Shown piece after piece: positions 18,269 through 27,785 of a stretch of DNA of 64,000 nucleotides. Position 1 is the first letter of the stretch. Each line of letters opens with the position of its first letter. The notes beneath the pieces are model-generated. The model saw only the letters and a list, made by a program, of their open reading frames with translations, ran no database searches and had not been told where the DNA came from. This stretch comes from Pseudomonas versuta (GTDB lineage: Bacteria; Pseudomonadota; Gammaproteobacteria; Pseudomonadales; Pseudomonadaceae), in assembly GCF_001294575.1 (NCBI RefSeq), contig NZ_CP012676.1, forward strand, positions 4,792,001 through 4,856,000. The letters run 5' to 3'. The position numbers and the translations under genes are program-made.

Positions 18269-19123
18269 ATGACCACTTCTTTGCAACCTGCGTATGCGTT
18301 GGTCCCTGGTGCGAACCTGGAGGCCTATGTCAACACGGTTAACAGCATTCCACTGCTGACACCCGAGCAGGAGCGTGAACTGGCCGAGAGTCTCTACTAT
18401 GAGCAGGATCTTGGGGCGGCTCGGCAGATGGTGCTCGCCCACCTGCGTTTTGTTGTACACATTGCCCGTAGCTATTCGGGCTATGGCCTGGCTCAGGCTG
18501 ACCTGATCCAGGAAGGCAATGTCGGCCTGATGAAGGCGGTCAAACGCTTTAACCCTGAAATGGGCGTGCGTCTGGTTTCGTTCGCCGTGCACTGGATCAA
18601 GGCAGAGATCCACGAGTTCATTTTGCGTAACTGGCGGATCGTGAAAGTCGCGACCACCAAAGCTCAGCGCAAACTGTTCTTCAACCTGCGCAGCCAGAAA
18701 AAACGTCTGGCCTGGTTGAACAATGATGAAGTTCATCGCGTGGCTGAAAGCCTCGGCGTAGAGCCTCGTGAAGTCCGCGAGATGGAAAGTCGGCTGACTG
18801 GCCATGACATGGCCTTCGACCCGGCAGCTGAAGCTGACGACGACAGCGCGTTCCAGTCGCCAGCCAACTACCTGGAAGACCACCGGTACGATCCGGCGCG
18901 CCAACTGGAAGATGCTGACTGGACTGATAACTCCAACACCAACCTGCATGAAGCGTTGGAAGTGCTTGATGATCGCAGCCGCGACATTCTGTATCAGCGC
19001 TGGCTGGCTGAAGAGAAAGCCACGCTGCATGATCTGGCACAGAAGTACAACGTGTCTGCCGAGCGGATTCGCCAGCTGGAAAAAAGCGCGATGAACAAGC
19101 TCAAACTGTCGATCGCCGCCTGA
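18269..19123 (+). CDS. rpoH: RNA polymerase sigma-32 factor RpoH
   Basis: Heat-shock sigma factor of 284 aa, the same length as in P. aeruginosa. Region 2 includes the core-binding and -10 recognition stretch [17 protein letters not shown] and the helix [13 protein letters not shown]. The RpoH box region reads [13 protein letters not shown], diagnostic of sigma-32 and involved in chaperone and FtsH control. Region 4 ends with [18 protein letters not shown]. The ATG at 18269 follows ACGGAGG; a longer reading frame to 18170 runs through the promoter and was rejected. It follows ftsX and is followed by a strong bidirectional terminator. Confidence 0.97.
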   Translation: MTTSLQPAYALVPGANLEAYVNTVNSIPLLTPEQERELAESLYYEQDLGAARQMVLAHLRFVVHIARSYSGYGLAQADLIQEGNVGLMKAVKRFNPEMGVRLVSFAVHWIKAEIHEFILRNWRIVKVATTKAQRKLFFNLRSQKKRLAWLNNDEVHRVAESLGVEPREVREMESRLTGHDMAFDPAAEADDDSAFQSPANYLEDHRYDPARQLEDADWTDNSNTNLHEALEVLDDRSRDILYQRWLAEEKATLHDLAQKYNVSAERIRQLEKSAMNKLKLSIAA

Positions 19124-19134
19124 GTCGGCCCGAC

Positions 19135-19172
19135 AAAAAAACGCCCCGGCTCTAACGAGTCGGGGCGTTTCT
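19135..19172. terminator. Bidirectional terminator between rpoH and mtgA
   Basis: Stem ACGCCCCGGCTC / GAGTCGGGGCGT with a preceding A-run and following T-run, sitting between converging genes. Confidence 0.9.
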
Positions 19173-19200
19173 GTTTGTGCCTGCGGGAGTCGGGTCAGGC

Positions 19201-19923
19201 TTAATCGGCCCAGGGCGCCTTGCGCGAAGTGTTCAGTGAGTCGAGGTAGCTGTCGCCGCCCAACTGACGCATCTGTCGTTGAATCCAGCTGGCGCGGCGG
19301 CTGACGTAAGGGCTTGGCCGACTGGCACTCCAGTTGCGCGGATTGGGCAGCACGGCAGCCAGATAGCTGGCCTGCTGGCGTGACAGTCGGGCGGCACTCA
19401 CGCCAAAGTGATGCTGCGCCGCTGCCTCTGCACCAAATACCCCCTCATCCCATTCTGCGCTGTTGAGGTACACCTCGAGAATCCGCTGTTTGGGCCAGAG
19501 CACCTCGATCAACCCGGTGAACCAGGCCTCCAGCCCTTTGCGCAGCCAGCTTCGGCCCGACCATAAAAACAGGTTTTTCGAGACTTGCTGGCTCAGGGTG
19601 CTGGCGCCGCGCAATGTCCCGCCCTGTTCGTTATGGGCGAAGGCGGCCCGGATCGCACTGAAATCAAAGCCCCAGTGCTCGGCGAATTTTTGATCCTCGC
19701 CGGCAATGACTGCGACTTTCAGCTCATTGGATATTTCATCCCACGGGCGCCAGCTGCGTTGCAGGTCTATTGGCTCACCGTCGAACCATGATTCGACCTT
19801 GCGTTCCACCATCAACGCGGTGCCGGGCGGCGGGACCCAGCGAAAGATCAGTACCAGCAATGCGCTGCCCGCTGCGAACCAGAGCAGGGCTTTGAGAAAG
19901 CGATGAACAAGAATACGCAGCAT
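19201..19923 (-). CDS. mtgA: Monofunctional peptidoglycan glycosyltransferase
   Basis: GT51 enzyme of 240 aa that polymerises lipid II without a transpeptidase domain. An N-terminal membrane anchor is at about residues 8-28. Catalytic motifs are present: GEDQKFAEHWGFD with the general-base Glu, RGASTLSQQVSKNLF, and the later EVYLNSAEWDEGVFG. The ATG at 19923 (MLRILVHRF) is chosen because it begins directly at the anchor; upstream in-frame ATGs at 19956 and 19989 add polar residues and are less likely. It converges with rpoH and diverges from the DUF423 gene. Confidence 0.94.
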   Translation of the reverse strand: MLRILVHRFLKALLWFAAGSALLVLIFRWVPPPGTALMVERKVESWFDGEPIDLQRSWRPWDEISNELKVAVIAGEDQKFAEHWGFDFSAIRAAFAHNEQGGTLRGASTLSQQVSKNLFLWSGRSWLRKGLEAWFTGLIEVLWPKQRILEVYLNSAEWDEGVFGAEAAAQHHFGVSAARLSRQQASYLAAVLPNPRNWSASRPSPYVSRRASWIQRQMRQLGGDSYLDSLNTSRKAPWAD

Positions 19924-20000
19924 AGATGGCTTGGCCGAACCCGTTGAGCGGGCCATTATACAGACCCTGCGCCATTCCATAGTCCTCACGGGAGTTAACC

Positions 20001-20372
20001 ATGTTGCGCGTTTTTCTGATGCTGGCCGCCTTCTTCGGCTTTACCGGTGTGGCCCTTGGTGCATTCGCGGCTCATGGCCTGAAAAGTCGCTTGAGCGAGC
20101 AGTACCTGGCTATTTTTCATACAGGCGTTACCTACCAGCTGGTTCATACCCTGGCCTTGTTCGGAGTTGCCCTCTTAGCCACCCAGCTGCCGGGGCGTCT
20201 GGTGACGTGGGCCGGTATCTGCTTCGCGCTGGGCATTGTGCTGTTTTCCGGGAGTTTGTATCTGCTGACCCTGACGGGCATCGGCAAGCTGGGGATTATT
20301 ACGCCCATCGGCGGTCTGGCTTTTCTGACTGGGTGGCTATGCCTGGGCATCGCCGCCTGGCGCTTGAGCTAA
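20001..20372 (+). CDS. DUF423 family membrane protein
   Basis: Small integral membrane protein of 123 aa with four predicted transmembrane segments (about 4-22, 42-60, 67-88, 96-118). The family signature ALGAFAAHGL near residue 18 identifies DUF423 (YgdD-type). GGAG stands 8 nt before the ATG. The function of the family is not established. It lies alone between mtgA and thiS, both spaced by about 80 bp. Confidence 0.9.
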   Translation: MLRVFLMLAAFFGFTGVALGAFAAHGLKSRLSEQYLAIFHTGVTYQLVHTLALFGVALLATQLPGRLVTWAGICFALGIVLFSGSLYLLTLTGIGKLGIITPIGGLAFLTGWLCLGIAAWRLS

Positions 20373-20452
20373 GCCGGCAAGATGAATGGCTTGGGTCGGC
20401 CTGACTGATCGGGATAGAATGCTGGCCCCTTAAAATGAAGGCAGCGTCGCGC

Positions 20453-20653
20453 ATGCGCATTCAGTTGAACGGTGAATCTTTCGAACTGCCGGACGGTGAG
20501 ACCGTTGCGGGCCTGTTGGCACGTCAGGAACTGACCGGTCGCCGGGTGGCTGTCGAGCTTAATCTGGACATCGTCCCGCGCAGTCAGCACGCCGGGACGG
20601 TGCTCAAAGAAGGTGACCAGGTCGAAGTGGTACATGCCATCGGTGGTGGTTAG
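20453..20653 (+). CDS. thiS: Sulfur carrier protein ThiS
   Basis: Ubiquitin-like sulfur carrier of 66 aa ending in the obligatory Gly-Gly (HAIGGG), whose C-terminus becomes the thiocarboxylate donating sulfur to the thiazole of thiamine. The start is taken at MRIQLNGE; an ATG six codons upstream at 20435 is possible. It lies 52 bp before thiG, its acceptor enzyme. No thiamine riboswitch was recognised upstream. Confidence 0.95.
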   Translation: MRIQLNGESFELPDGETVAGLLARQELTGRRVAVELNLDIVPRSQHAGTVLKEGDQVEVVHAIGGG

Positions 20654-20705
20654 TCCCCCCGCTTGACCCCATTCCCGCGGTGTACACAATTAAAGAGGAT
20701 TCCCG

Positions 20706-21500
20706 ATGAGCAATGTTCGCAGCGACAAGCCTTTTATCCTGGCCGGCCGTACTTATCAGTCGCGTCTGTTGGTGGGTACCGGCAAATACCGTGACATGGA
20801 AGAAACCCGCCTTGCCATTGAGGCATCGGGTGCTGAAATCGTTACCGTCGCCGTGCGTCGCACCAACATCGGGCAAAACCCTGGCGAGCCTAACCTGCTC
20901 GACATCCTGCCGCCGGATCGCTACACCATCCTGCCAAACACAGCCGGTTGCTACGATGCGGTAGAAGCCGTGCGCACCTGCCGCCTGGCCCGTGAACTGC
21001 TAGACGGCCACAACCTGGTCAAGCTGGAAGTACTGGCAGATCAGAAAACCCTGTTCCCGAACGTGATCGAAACCCTCAAGGCCGCAGAAATTCTGGTCAA
21101 GGAAGGTTTCGACGTGATGGTGTATACCAGCGATGACCCGATCATCGCCCGCGAGCTCGAGGCCATGGGCTGCATCGCGGTGATGCCGCTGGCCGGGTTG
21201 ATCGGCACCGGTCTGGGGATCTGCAATCCCTACAACCTGCGGATCATCCTTGAAGAAGCAAAAATCCCGGTGCTGGTGGATGCGGGCGTGGGCACTGCCT
21301 CCGACGCCACCATTGCCATGGAAATGGGCTGCGAGGCGGTGCTGATGAACTCGGCCATCGCCAATGCCCAGCACCCGATCATCATGGCCGAAGCCATGAA
21401 ACACGCCATTGTGGCGGGCCGTCTGGCGTATCTGGCCGGACGCATGCCGAAAAAACTCTATGCCAGCGCCTCTTCGCCGCTGGATGGTCTGATCAAGTAA
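20706..21500 (+). CDS. thiG: Thiazole synthase ThiG
   Basis: TIM-barrel enzyme of 264 aa that forms the thiazole phosphate of thiamine from deoxyxylulose phosphate, ThiS-thiocarboxylate and dehydroglycine. Family motifs seen are [10 protein letters not shown] near residue 20, RRTNIGQ, the Lys-containing [14 protein letters not shown], and the phosphate-binding [13 protein letters not shown] and [10 protein letters not shown]. The start has AGAGGA about 7 nt upstream. It is in a thiS-thiG pair followed after 9 bp by trmB. Confidence 0.97.
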   Translation: MSNVRSDKPFILAGRTYQSRLLVGTGKYRDMEETRLAIEASGAEIVTVAVRRTNIGQNPGEPNLLDILPPDRYTILPNTAGCYDAVEAVRTCRLARELLDGHNLVKLEVLADQKTLFPNVIETLKAAEILVKEGFDVMVYTSDDPIIARELEAMGCIAVMPLAGLIGTGLGICNPYNLRIILEEAKIPVLVDAGVGTASDATIAMEMGCEAVLMNSAIANAQHPIIMAEAMKHAIVAGRLAYLAGRMPKKLYASASSPLDGLIK

Positions 21501-21509
21501 GAGCCACTG

Positions 21510-22229
21510 ATGACTGAATCACTCGACACCCCAACCCCGGAAGAAGGCGAAGATCGCCAACACCGTCGCATTAAGAGTTTTGTGATGCGCGCCGGGCGCA
21601 TGACCGAAGGCCAGCAACGCGGCCTTGACCAAGGTACGCCGCTGTACGTACTGCCGCTGGCTGATGCGCCGGTCGATTTCGACCAGGTATTCGGTCGCTC
21701 CGCGCCGCGTACCCTCGAAATCGGTTTCGGCATGGGCCACTCCTTGCTGGAAATGGCGGCTGCATCGCCTGAGCAGGACTTTATCGGGGTTGAGGTTCAC
21801 CGTCCGGGTGTCGGCGCGCTGCTTAATGGCGTACTGACTCAAGGGCTGACCAACCTGCGGGTCTACGATTGCGATGCGATCGAAGTATTGACCCGTTGCG
21901 TGGCCGATAACAGCCTGGATCGCCTGTTGCTGTTCTTCCCGGACCCATGGCACAAGAGCCGTCACCACAAGCGTCGCATCGTGCAGGCATCCTTTGCCGA
22001 ACTGGTGCGCTCCAAGCTCAAGGTCGGCGGCGTACTGCACATGGCGACCGACTGGGAGCCCTATGCCGAATATATGCTGGAAGTCATGAACGTCGCGCCG
22101 GGCTACCGCAACCTGGCCGAAGACGGCCGTTGCGTGCCGCGCCCGGCCGAGCGTCCGGTGACCAAGTTCGAACGCCGTGGCGAACGTCTTGGGCATGGCG
22201 TGTGGGATCTGAAGTTCGAAAAACTGTAA
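21510..22229 (+). CDS. trmB: tRNA (guanine-N7-)-methyltransferase
   Basis: TrmB of 239 aa that makes m7G46 in the variable loop of tRNA. The SAM-binding stretch [16 protein letters not shown] is near residue 72, and the family motif [18 protein letters not shown] is near residue 148. The N-terminal ~50 residues contain the conserved [14 protein letters not shown]. It follows thiG by 9 bp, an arrangement shared with P. aeruginosa, so probable co-transcription has no obvious metabolic reason. A REPIN follows the stop codon. Confidence 0.97.
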   Translation: MTESLDTPTPEEGEDRQHRRIKSFVMRAGRMTEGQQRGLDQGTPLYVLPLADAPVDFDQVFGRSAPRTLEIGFGMGHSLLEMAAASPEQDFIGVEVHRPGVGALLNGVLTQGLTNLRVYDCDAIEVLTRCVADNSLDRLLLFFPDPWHKSRHHKRRIVQASFAELVRSKLKVGGVLHMATDWEPYAEYMLEVMNVAPGYRNLAEDGRCVPRPAERPVTKFERRGERLGHGVWDLKFEKL

Positions 22230-22240
22230 GCGCCAACCTT

Positions 22241-22326
22241 TGTGGGAGCTGGCTTGCCAGCGATAGCATCAACGCGGTCTGACTGTAAACCGCGTCGTCT
22301 GCATCGCTGGCACGCCAGCTCCCACA
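22241..22326. repeat. REPIN (GTGGGAGCTGGC type)
   Basis: Arms TGTGGGAGCTGGCTTGCCAG and CTGGCACGCCAGCTCCCACA enclose a variable middle. It lies between the converging trmB and DUF3392 genes. Confidence 0.85.
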
Positions 22327-22344
22327 ATGTTTTCAGTCTTCGCA

Positions 22345-22668
22345 TCAGCGCCGGTCAGCCACAACCCCGATCAACACCAGCACCACCAGCAGCACCGGCG
22401 CCAGGCTGTAGTTGTTGAACTGGCTCAGTCCGCGTTCAACCCATGGGGTGGCGTAGATCAGTGCAGCACCGCTGCCCACCAGGCACAACAAGGCCATCAA
22501 AGGCACCCGCAAGGCGCCGGCAATGCTTCCCAGGCGTTGCTCGACCCAGCCTTTGAAGTCGGCACCGAACAGCACCAGCAAGCAGCCGATCAGGGCCAGC
22601 GAGATCTCCGAGAGGTGGCTGCGGCTCCAGCGCGATACGGTAGCAAGCAGGTCTAGTACCAAGTCCAT
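22345..22668 (-). CDS. DUF3392 family membrane protein
   Basis: Hydrophobic protein of 107 aa with three likely transmembrane segments (about 21-37, 52-73, 87-105). Between TM1 and TM2 is DFKGWVEQRLG, characteristic of DUF3392. No enzymatic motif is visible and the function is unknown. It is the last gene of the leftward yggS-to-hemW operon, 9 bp after hemW. Confidence 0.85.
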   Translation of the reverse strand: MDLVLDLLATVSRWSRSHLSEISLALIGCLLVLFGADFKGWVEQRLGSIAGALRVPLMALLCLVGSGAALIYATPWVERGLSQFNNYSLAPVLLVVLVLIGVVADRR

Positions 22669-22677
22669 TCGAGTTCC

Positions 22678-23892
22678 TTAGATCAGAAAGTGCTGCAGCA
22701 AGTCGTTGAGAAACAGCTGGCCCCGGGCAGTCGCCGCCAGGCGTGACGGTTCGACCTGCAATAAGCCACTTTGTTCGGCAGCATCGCGTCCTGTTTTCAA
22801 GCTTTCGAGTGCCAGCCCGGTGCGCTCGGGGTAGAGCGCTGCGTCAACGCCATCGGTCAGGCGCAAGGCGTTCATTAGAAACTCAAACGGTAGTTCTTCA
22901 GCAGTCAGGACTTTCTCGCCTGCCTGAAAGTTTTTGCCCGGGTTCAGGTAGTCCTTCGGCAGACGGGTTTTCCAGGTGCGGATGATGCGGCCATCCGGAT
23001 GGCTCAATTTGCCGTGGGCGCCAGCACCGATGCCGATAAAGTCGCCAAAGCTCCAGTAGTTGAGGTTGTGCCGCGCCGGGCGACCGAGCTGGGCGTAGGC
23101 TGAAACCTCGTACTGGGCGTAGCCGTGTTCAGCCAGCAATGCCTGGCCGGCTTCCTGAATATCCCACAGGGTGTCGTCTTCGGGCAGGATCGGCGGCTGG
23201 TTCCAGAACACCGTGTTGGGTTCCAGCGTCAGTTGGTACCAGGACAGGTGCGTCGGCTTCAGGGCGATAGCCTGGCGCAGATCGCTCAGGGCGTCGTCCA
23301 GCGACTGATCGGGCAAACCGTGCATCAAGTCCAGGTTGAAGTTGTCAAAGCCTGCTTGGCGGGCCATGCCGGCCGCACGTACGGCTTCGTCACCGTTGTG
23401 GATGCGGCCCAGCGCTTCGAGCTTCTGCTGTTGAAAGCTCTGGATGCCGATCGAGAGTCGATTGATCCCCAGCTTGCGGTAAGCCACGAACTTTTCCTGC
23501 TCGAAAGTACCGGGGTTGGCTTCCAGGGTGATTTCGATATCGCTGGCGAACGCAATTCGCGCTTCGACACCCTTGAGCAGGCGCCCCAGGGACTGGGCGC
23601 TGAACAGGCTTGGCGTCCCGCCGCCGAAGAAGATCGAACTCAACTCCCGGCCATAGACCGCGTGCAGGTCTTGATCAAGGTCGGCCAGCAGTGCGTCGAC
23701 GTATTCGTCTTCAGGCAACACCGGGCTGGCAGTATGGGAATTGAAGTCGCAATACGGGCATTTGCGTACGCACCACGGAATATGGATGTACAGCGACAGG
23801 GGCGGCAATTGATTCAACGGCGCGCGGGGCGCCTGTTGAGTAAAGCCAGCCGCACCCAGATAGAGCGGCTGTGGAGGAGTATCGTGGGTCAT
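22678..23892 (-). CDS. hemW: Radical SAM heme chaperone HemW
   Basis: Protein of 404 aa related to oxygen-independent coproporphyrinogen oxidase. The radical SAM motif CVRKCPYC is near residues 41-48, within [17 protein letters not shown], and [10 protein letters not shown] follows. HemW proteins lack coproporphyrinogen oxidase activity and act in heme insertion; older annotations call them HemN-like. The N-terminal extension before LSLYIHIP is ~32 residues, so a later start cannot be excluded. The start overlaps the rdgB stop by 4 bp (ATGA). Confidence 0.93.
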   Translation of the reverse strand: MTHDTPPQPLYLGAAGFTQQAPRAPLNQLPPLSLYIHIPWCVRKCPYCDFNSHTASPVLPEDEYVDALLADLDQDLHAVYGRELSSIFFGGGTPSLFSAQSLGRLLKGVEARIAFASDIEITLEANPGTFEQEKFVAYRKLGINRLSIGIQSFQQQKLEALGRIHNGDEAVRAAGMARQAGFDNFNLDLMHGLPDQSLDDALSDLRQAIALKPTHLSWYQLTLEPNTVFWNQPPILPEDDTLWDIQEAGQALLAEHGYAQYEVSAYAQLGRPARHNLNYWSFGDFIGIGAGAHGKLSHPDGRIIRTWKTRLPKDYLNPGKNFQAGEKVLTAEELPFEFLMNALRLTDGVDAALYPERTGLALESLKTGRDAAEQSGLLQVEPSRLAATARGQLFLNDLLQHFLI

Positions 23893-24485
23893 TTCAGGCC
23901 CAGACGCTGACGCAGCAGGACCATGGCGCGGGCACGATGGCTCAGCTGGTTTTTTTCACCGGGGCTCAGTTCGGCGCTGGAGCAATTACGCTCGGGCACC
24001 CAGAACAACGGGTCGTAACCGAAGCCGTGCGCACCGCTGGCGGCAGGCAGAATACGCCCGTGCCACAGGCCTTCGCAGATGATCGGCAATGGATCCTCGG
24101 CGTGGCGCACTAAGGCCAGAACGCAGACAAATTGCGCACCGCGTTCGGCTTCAGGTACGTCCTTGAGGGCGTCGAGCAGTTTGGCGTTGTTTGCCGCATC
24201 ACCCTGGCCGTCGGCGTAACGTGCCGAATAAATACCCGGCGCCCCACCGAGAAAATCCACCGCCAGCCCGGAGTCGTCGGCCAGTGCCGGCAAGCCCGAG
24301 ATACGCGCGGCATTGCGCGCTTTAAGAATCGCGTTTTCAACGAACGACAAGCCGGTTTCTTCCGGTTCAACGCTGCTGAATTCTCCAATCGAGCGCAACT
24401 GCACCGACTCGCCGAGCATGGCCTGAAGTTCTTTGAGTTTGCCGGCGTTGTGGCTGGCCAGTACCAGTTGCGTGAAGTTGATCAT
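23889..24485 (-). CDS. rdgB: XTP/dITP diphosphatase
   Basis: House-cleaning nucleotide pyrophosphatase of 198 aa that hydrolyses (d)ITP and XTP to keep them out of nucleic acids. The N-terminal substrate motif [13 protein letters not shown], the metal-binding stretch [10 protein letters not shown] and the later SHRARAM motif near the C-terminus are all present. It overlaps the DUF4426 stop as TAATG and hemW by 4 bp, so it is tightly embedded in the operon. Confidence 0.96.
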   Translation of the reverse strand: MINFTQLVLASHNAGKLKELQAMLGESVQLRSIGEFSSVEPEETGLSFVENAILKARNAARISGLPALADDSGLAVDFLGGAPGIYSARYADGQGDAANNAKLLDALKDVPEAERGAQFVCVLALVRHAEDPLPIICEGLWHGRILPAASGAHGFGYDPLFWVPERNCSSAELSPGEKNQLSHRARAMVLLRQRLGLK

Positions 24486-24904
24486 TAGAGCGGAGCGACC
24501 TCTTGGGAATAATCGATGGATTTGGTTTCGCCGTTGACCTTGAGTTCGATATCGAAAATAAAGGTGGCAGGCTGATTGACCGGGAACTGCGCGAAGTAAT
24601 CGATCGCACCCTTGTCATCAATCACTTGCTTGAAGGTCAGGGGCCTGGCTTTTTTCTCGCCTTCGACACGTACGGTGCCTTTGACGGTGGACGCGACTTT
24701 TTTGCCCGCTGTGTCCAGATTGATATTCAGGCCGCCCAGCTGTTTGCTGCGTTCCAGTTTGTATTTGGCCGCAATTTCAGGCGACAGGAAGTCCGACATA
24801 TAAGCGTTGTAATACACCTTGGTGCCGCCAACCGTGGCTTCACCTGCCGCCATTGCCTGCATGGCAAAGCACATTGAAAGCAGTAGTAATCCAATACGAC
24901 CCAT
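24485..24904 (-). CDS. DUF4426 periplasmic protein
   Basis: Protein of 139 aa with an N-terminal signal peptide ([20 protein letters not shown], cleavage near residue 20). The mature part matches DUF4426 by its strand-rich pattern and the ending [11 protein letters not shown]. The start is the second ATG: AAGGAG lies 7 nt before it, but only 1 nt before the first ATG at 24910. Function unknown. Its place between metW and rdgB is conserved in pseudomonads as I recall, and suggests a housekeeping envelope role. Confidence 0.88.
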   Translation of the reverse strand: MGRIGLLLLSMCFAMQAMAAGEATVGGTKVYYNAYMSDFLSPEIAAKYKLERSKQLGGLNINLDTAGKKVASTVKGTVRVEGEKKARPLTFKQVIDDKGAIDYFAQFPVNQPATFIFDIELKVNGETKSIDYSQEVAPL

Positions 24905-24927
24905 CGTCATTCTCCTTGAACGCTGAT

Positions 24928-25548
24928 TTAAACCGCGACCTGATGATCCTGAAGGCCGGGGCTGCTGACACGATAAATGCCAATCTCGCCCAACAGGTTA
25001 GGCCATAACTTGCTGGCCCACCCGTGGCGGTGCTGTTGATCTACAGCAAGGCGGTTGATCACCCGGGCTTCGCGACCACGGCACAGCTCTTCAAAGTCTT
25101 CGAAGGTGCAGAAGTGGATGTTCGGCGTGTTGTACCAGGTGTAAGGCAGAAACTCGGATACCGGCATCCGGCCCTTGCTGGCCAGGTACCAGCGGCAGCG
25201 CCAGTGCCCGAAGTTGGGGAAGGTGATGATGCACTGGCGACCGACGCGCAGCATTTCGTCGAGAATCCGGTCGGGGTAGTGCACAGCTTGCAGCGCCTGG
25301 GTCATGACCACGATGTCGAAACTGTTGCTGGCGAAGTTGCCCAGCCCCTTGTCCAGATCCTGCTCGATGACGTTGATGCCTTTGGCCACGCACTCGGCGA
25401 TGTTGTCCGGGTCGTTTTCCAGGCCGTAGCCGGTGACTTGCTTGTTGTCGCGCAGCCAGCTCAGCAGTTCGCCATCACCACAACCGAGGTCGAGCACGCG
25501 GCTGCCGGCGGGGATCCAGTCTTGGATGATTTCCAGGTCGGCTCTCAT
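24928..25548 (-). CDS. metW: Methionine biosynthesis protein MetW
   Basis: SAM-dependent methyltransferase-like protein of 206 aa. Motif I is VLDLGCGDGELLSWL near residue 18. Family markers are VMTQALQAVHYPD and CIITFPNFGHWRCR. MetW is always found beside MetX and is thought to modulate it or methionine flux; its own reaction is not settled. The gap from metX is 7 bp, so it is co-transcribed with it. Confidence 0.93.
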   Translation of the reverse strand: MRADLEIIQDWIPAGSRVLDLGCGDGELLSWLRDNKQVTGYGLENDPDNIAECVAKGINVIEQDLDKGLGNFASNSFDIVVMTQALQAVHYPDRILDEMLRVGRQCIITFPNFGHWRCRWYLASKGRMPVSEFLPYTWYNTPNIHFCTFEDFEELCRGREARVINRLAVDQQHRHGWASKLWPNLLGEIGIYRVSSPGLQDHQVAV

Positions 25549-25555
25549 GGCGTTC

Positions 25556-26695
25556 TCACAGTTCTATGCGGTTCATGTAGTTGCTGAAGGCTTGCAGGTA
25601 GCGCGGAATCGGGATCAGGAAGGCGTCATGGCCTTGCGGAGCATCGATTTCCAGATAGCAGACGTCTTTCTTTGCCGCCATCAGGGCATCCACCAGTTCT
25701 CGCGAGCGAGCGGGCGAGAAGCGCCAGTCAGTGGTGAATGACATCACGCAAAAGCGCGCCTTGGCTGAGGCGAAGGTTTTGGCCAGGTCATCATCGAAGT
25801 TGGCCGCCGGGTCGAAGTAGTCCAGCGCCTTGGTCATCAGCAAGTAAGTGTTGGCATCAAAGCGCCCCGAGAACTCTTCGCCCTGATAACGCAGGTAGCT
25901 TTCAACCTGGAACTCCACGCTGTGGAAGTCGTAGTTGAGGTTTTCGTTCTTCAGGCCGCGGCCAAACTTCTCGCCCATCGAGTCATCGGACAGGTACGTG
26001 ATGTGCCCGACCATGCGCGCCAGCATCAGCCCGCGCTTGGGGATGACGCCTTTTTCCTGGAACGAACCGCCGTGGAATTCGGGGTCGGTAAGAATGGCCT
26101 GGCGGGCAACTTCGTTGAACGCGATGTTTTGCGCAGACAGTTTGGGTGCTGAAGCGATGGCCAGGCAATGACGCAGCCGGTCCGGGTAGCTGATGCTCCA
26201 CTGCAGCGCCTGCATGCCGCCCAGGCTGCCACCGATGATGGCGGCCCACTGAGTGATACCCAGCCGGTCTGCCAGACGGGCCTGGCTGTGGACCCAGTCT
26301 TCAACGGTCAACACCGGGAAATCGGCACCAAACGGTCGACCGGTTTCGGGGTTGATGCTGCTGGGGCCGGTAGAGCCGTTGCAGCCGCCCAGATTGTTCA
26401 GGCTGACGACGAAGAACTTGTTGGTGTCGATCGGCTTGCCGGGCCCGATGCAACTGTCCCACCAGCCGGGCTTGCGCTCATCGATGCTGTGGTAGCCGGC
26501 AGCGTGATGGTGCCCGGAGAGCGCGTGACAGATCAGCACGGCATTGCTGGCCGTGGCATTGAGCTGGCCATAGGTTTCGTAAATCAGGTCATAGGCAGGC
26601 AGTGAACGGCCACAGGCTAAAGCCAGAGGTTCGCTGAAGTGCGCCATTTGCGGCACAACCAGACCAACGGAATCGGGGGGAAAGACGGCTGGCAT
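25556..26695 (-). CDS. metX: Homoserine O-acyltransferase MetX (O-succinyl type in Pseudomonas)
   Basis: Alpha/beta-hydrolase-fold acyltransferase of 379 aa for the first step of methionine synthesis. The nucleophile Ser lies in IGGSLGGMQ near residue 150, the conserved [12 protein letters not shown] is near 105, and the C-terminal catalytic His is in GHDAFL. Pseudomonas MetX proteins use succinyl-CoA, so homoserine O-succinyltransferase is the more likely activity. The start is MPAVFPPDS at 26695; the open frame continues 45 codons upstream through a REPIN and was rejected. Confidence 0.94.
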   Translation of the reverse strand: MPAVFPPDSVGLVVPQMAHFSEPLALACGRSLPAYDLIYETYGQLNATASNAVLICHALSGHHHAAGYHSIDERKPGWWDSCIGPGKPIDTNKFFVVSLNNLGGCNGSTGPSSINPETGRPFGADFPVLTVEDWVHSQARLADRLGITQWAAIIGGSLGGMQALQWSISYPDRLRHCLAIASAPKLSAQNIAFNEVARQAILTDPEFHGGSFQEKGVIPKRGLMLARMVGHITYLSDDSMGEKFGRGLKNENLNYDFHSVEFQVESYLRYQGEEFSGRFDANTYLLMTKALDYFDPAANFDDDLAKTFASAKARFCVMSFTTDWRFSPARSRELVDALMAAKKDVCYLEIDAPQGHDAFLIPIPRYLQAFSNYMNRIEL

Positions 26696-26795
26696 CGACC
26701 CTGCTCTCTTTAAATGAGGCGTAAGTCTAATGAGCGGGGGAGTGGGCGGCAAGCAATGCTCCGGGCTGATTTCGGAGGCGCTTAAGCACTGCCTT

Positions 26796-26881
26796 TGTGG
26801 GAGCTGGCTTGCCAGCGATGCAGTCGACAAGTTCGGCCTGGAAACCGCAATAATGCAATCGCCGGCAAGCCGGCTCCCACA
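26796..26881. repeat. REPIN (GTGGGAGCTGGC type) upstream of metX
   Basis: Arms TGTGGGAGCTGGCTTGCCAG and CGCCGGCAAGCCGGCTCCCA. It occupies much of the 199-bp gap between yggU and metX, inside an otherwise compact leftward operon, and may mark an internal transcript end. Confidence 0.85.
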
Positions 26882-26894
26882 GAAGAAACAGTAT

Positions 26895-27188
26895 TCAGAC
26901 TGGTTTTGTCAGACCCGGCAAATCCGGCAGTTTTTTCGGGCCGTGCAGGCGCACGCGCTTCTGCCGGTTGAGTTCACCGCTGATCAGGCTGACCTGACTT
27001 TTGGAGATACCGAACGCCTTGGCCAGAAAGGCCATCAGGTGGGCGTTGGCCTTGCCTTCTACCGGCGGGGCGGTGAGGCGGATTTTCAGACGTTCACCAT
27101 GCAGGCCCGCGAACTCGTCGCTGCTGGCCTTGGGTTGCAGGTGGCAGTCGAGAATCAGGTCCTCGCCGTCCCAGCGGAAGTAGCTCAT
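26895..27188 (-). CDS. DUF167 (YggU) family protein
   Basis: Small protein of 97 aa, the normal size for YggU/DUF167. Family motifs include [10 protein letters not shown] near residue 18, the [13 protein letters not shown] stretch near residue 40 and [15 protein letters not shown] near residue 66. Function unknown. Its start coincides with the yggT stop by one base. A frame continuing far upstream is only shadow of yggT. Confidence 0.9.
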   Translation of the reverse strand: MSYFRWDGEDLILDCHLQPKASSDEFAGLHGERLKIRLTAPPVEGKANAHLMAFLAKAFGISKSQVSLISGELNRQKRVRLHGPKKLPDLPGLTKPV

Positions 27189-27775
27189 CAGATCAGGCCG
27201 AACAACACGACCGGCATGCCGACATACATGGCCAATGGCGGGATCACATAGCTCTGGATCAACTGAATCACCATGAACGCGATGATGGGCGAGATATCCA
27301 GGCCGCCCATGCTTGGCAGCATGCGGCGGAACGGTGCCAGGGCAGGTTCGGTGATCTGATTGACCAGCTCGGCACCCGGGCTGGTGCTGCCCGGCGCGAC
27401 CCACGAAAGGATCACGCTGATGATCAGGGCAAAGAAGAACACCTTCAAAAACAGCGCGGTCACGCCAATGATGGCCCAGGCCAGCAGCCCCAGAATGTTG
27501 AACGACATGTAGCTGAGTGTCAGCACGATGGCGAAAATCACCATCTGCACCAGAATCGCCAGCACCAGGGATGACATGTCCAGGCCAAACAGGCTCGGGA
27601 TCACGCGGCGCAAAGGCTTGAGCAGCGGCTGAGTGGCTTTGACCGTGAACTGGCACAGCGGGTTGTAGAAGTTGGCCCGCACCAGCTGCAGGATGAATCG
27701 CAGCAGCACGATCAGCAGGTAGAGGCTACCCAGGGTTTGAATCACGAAAATGGCAGCGCCATTAAGTCCAGACAT
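27188..27775 (-). CDS. YggT family membrane protein
   Basis: Integral membrane protein of 195 aa with two repeats of the YggT domain, each with two hydrophobic helices and the motif NP (YNPLCQFTVKATQPLLKPLRR first, then ITEPALAPFRRML). Members are linked to envelope or osmotic stress, but without a defined reaction. Two adjacent ATGs exist; the second (27775) has AAGGAG at 6 nt and is preferred to 27778. It lies between proC and yggU. Confidence 0.9.
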   Translation of the reverse strand: MSGLNGAAIFVIQTLGSLYLLIVLLRFILQLVRANFYNPLCQFTVKATQPLLKPLRRVIPSLFGLDMSSLVLAILVQMVIFAIVLTLSYMSFNILGLLAWAIIGVTALFLKVFFFALIISVILSWVAPGSTSPGAELVNQITEPALAPFRRMLPSMGGLDISPIIAFMVIQLIQSYVIPPLAMYVGMPVVLFGLI

Positions 27776-27785
27776 CATGTGCTCC

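Noticed and set aside
20373..20452. Thiamine pyrophosphate riboswitch before thiS
   Set aside because: The 80-bp gap is too short and lacks the conserved CTGAGA and ACCTGAT-type core.
26696..26830. An in-frame extension of metX by 45 codons upstream
   Set aside because: It runs through a REPIN, has no family similarity, and MetX begins normally at 26695.
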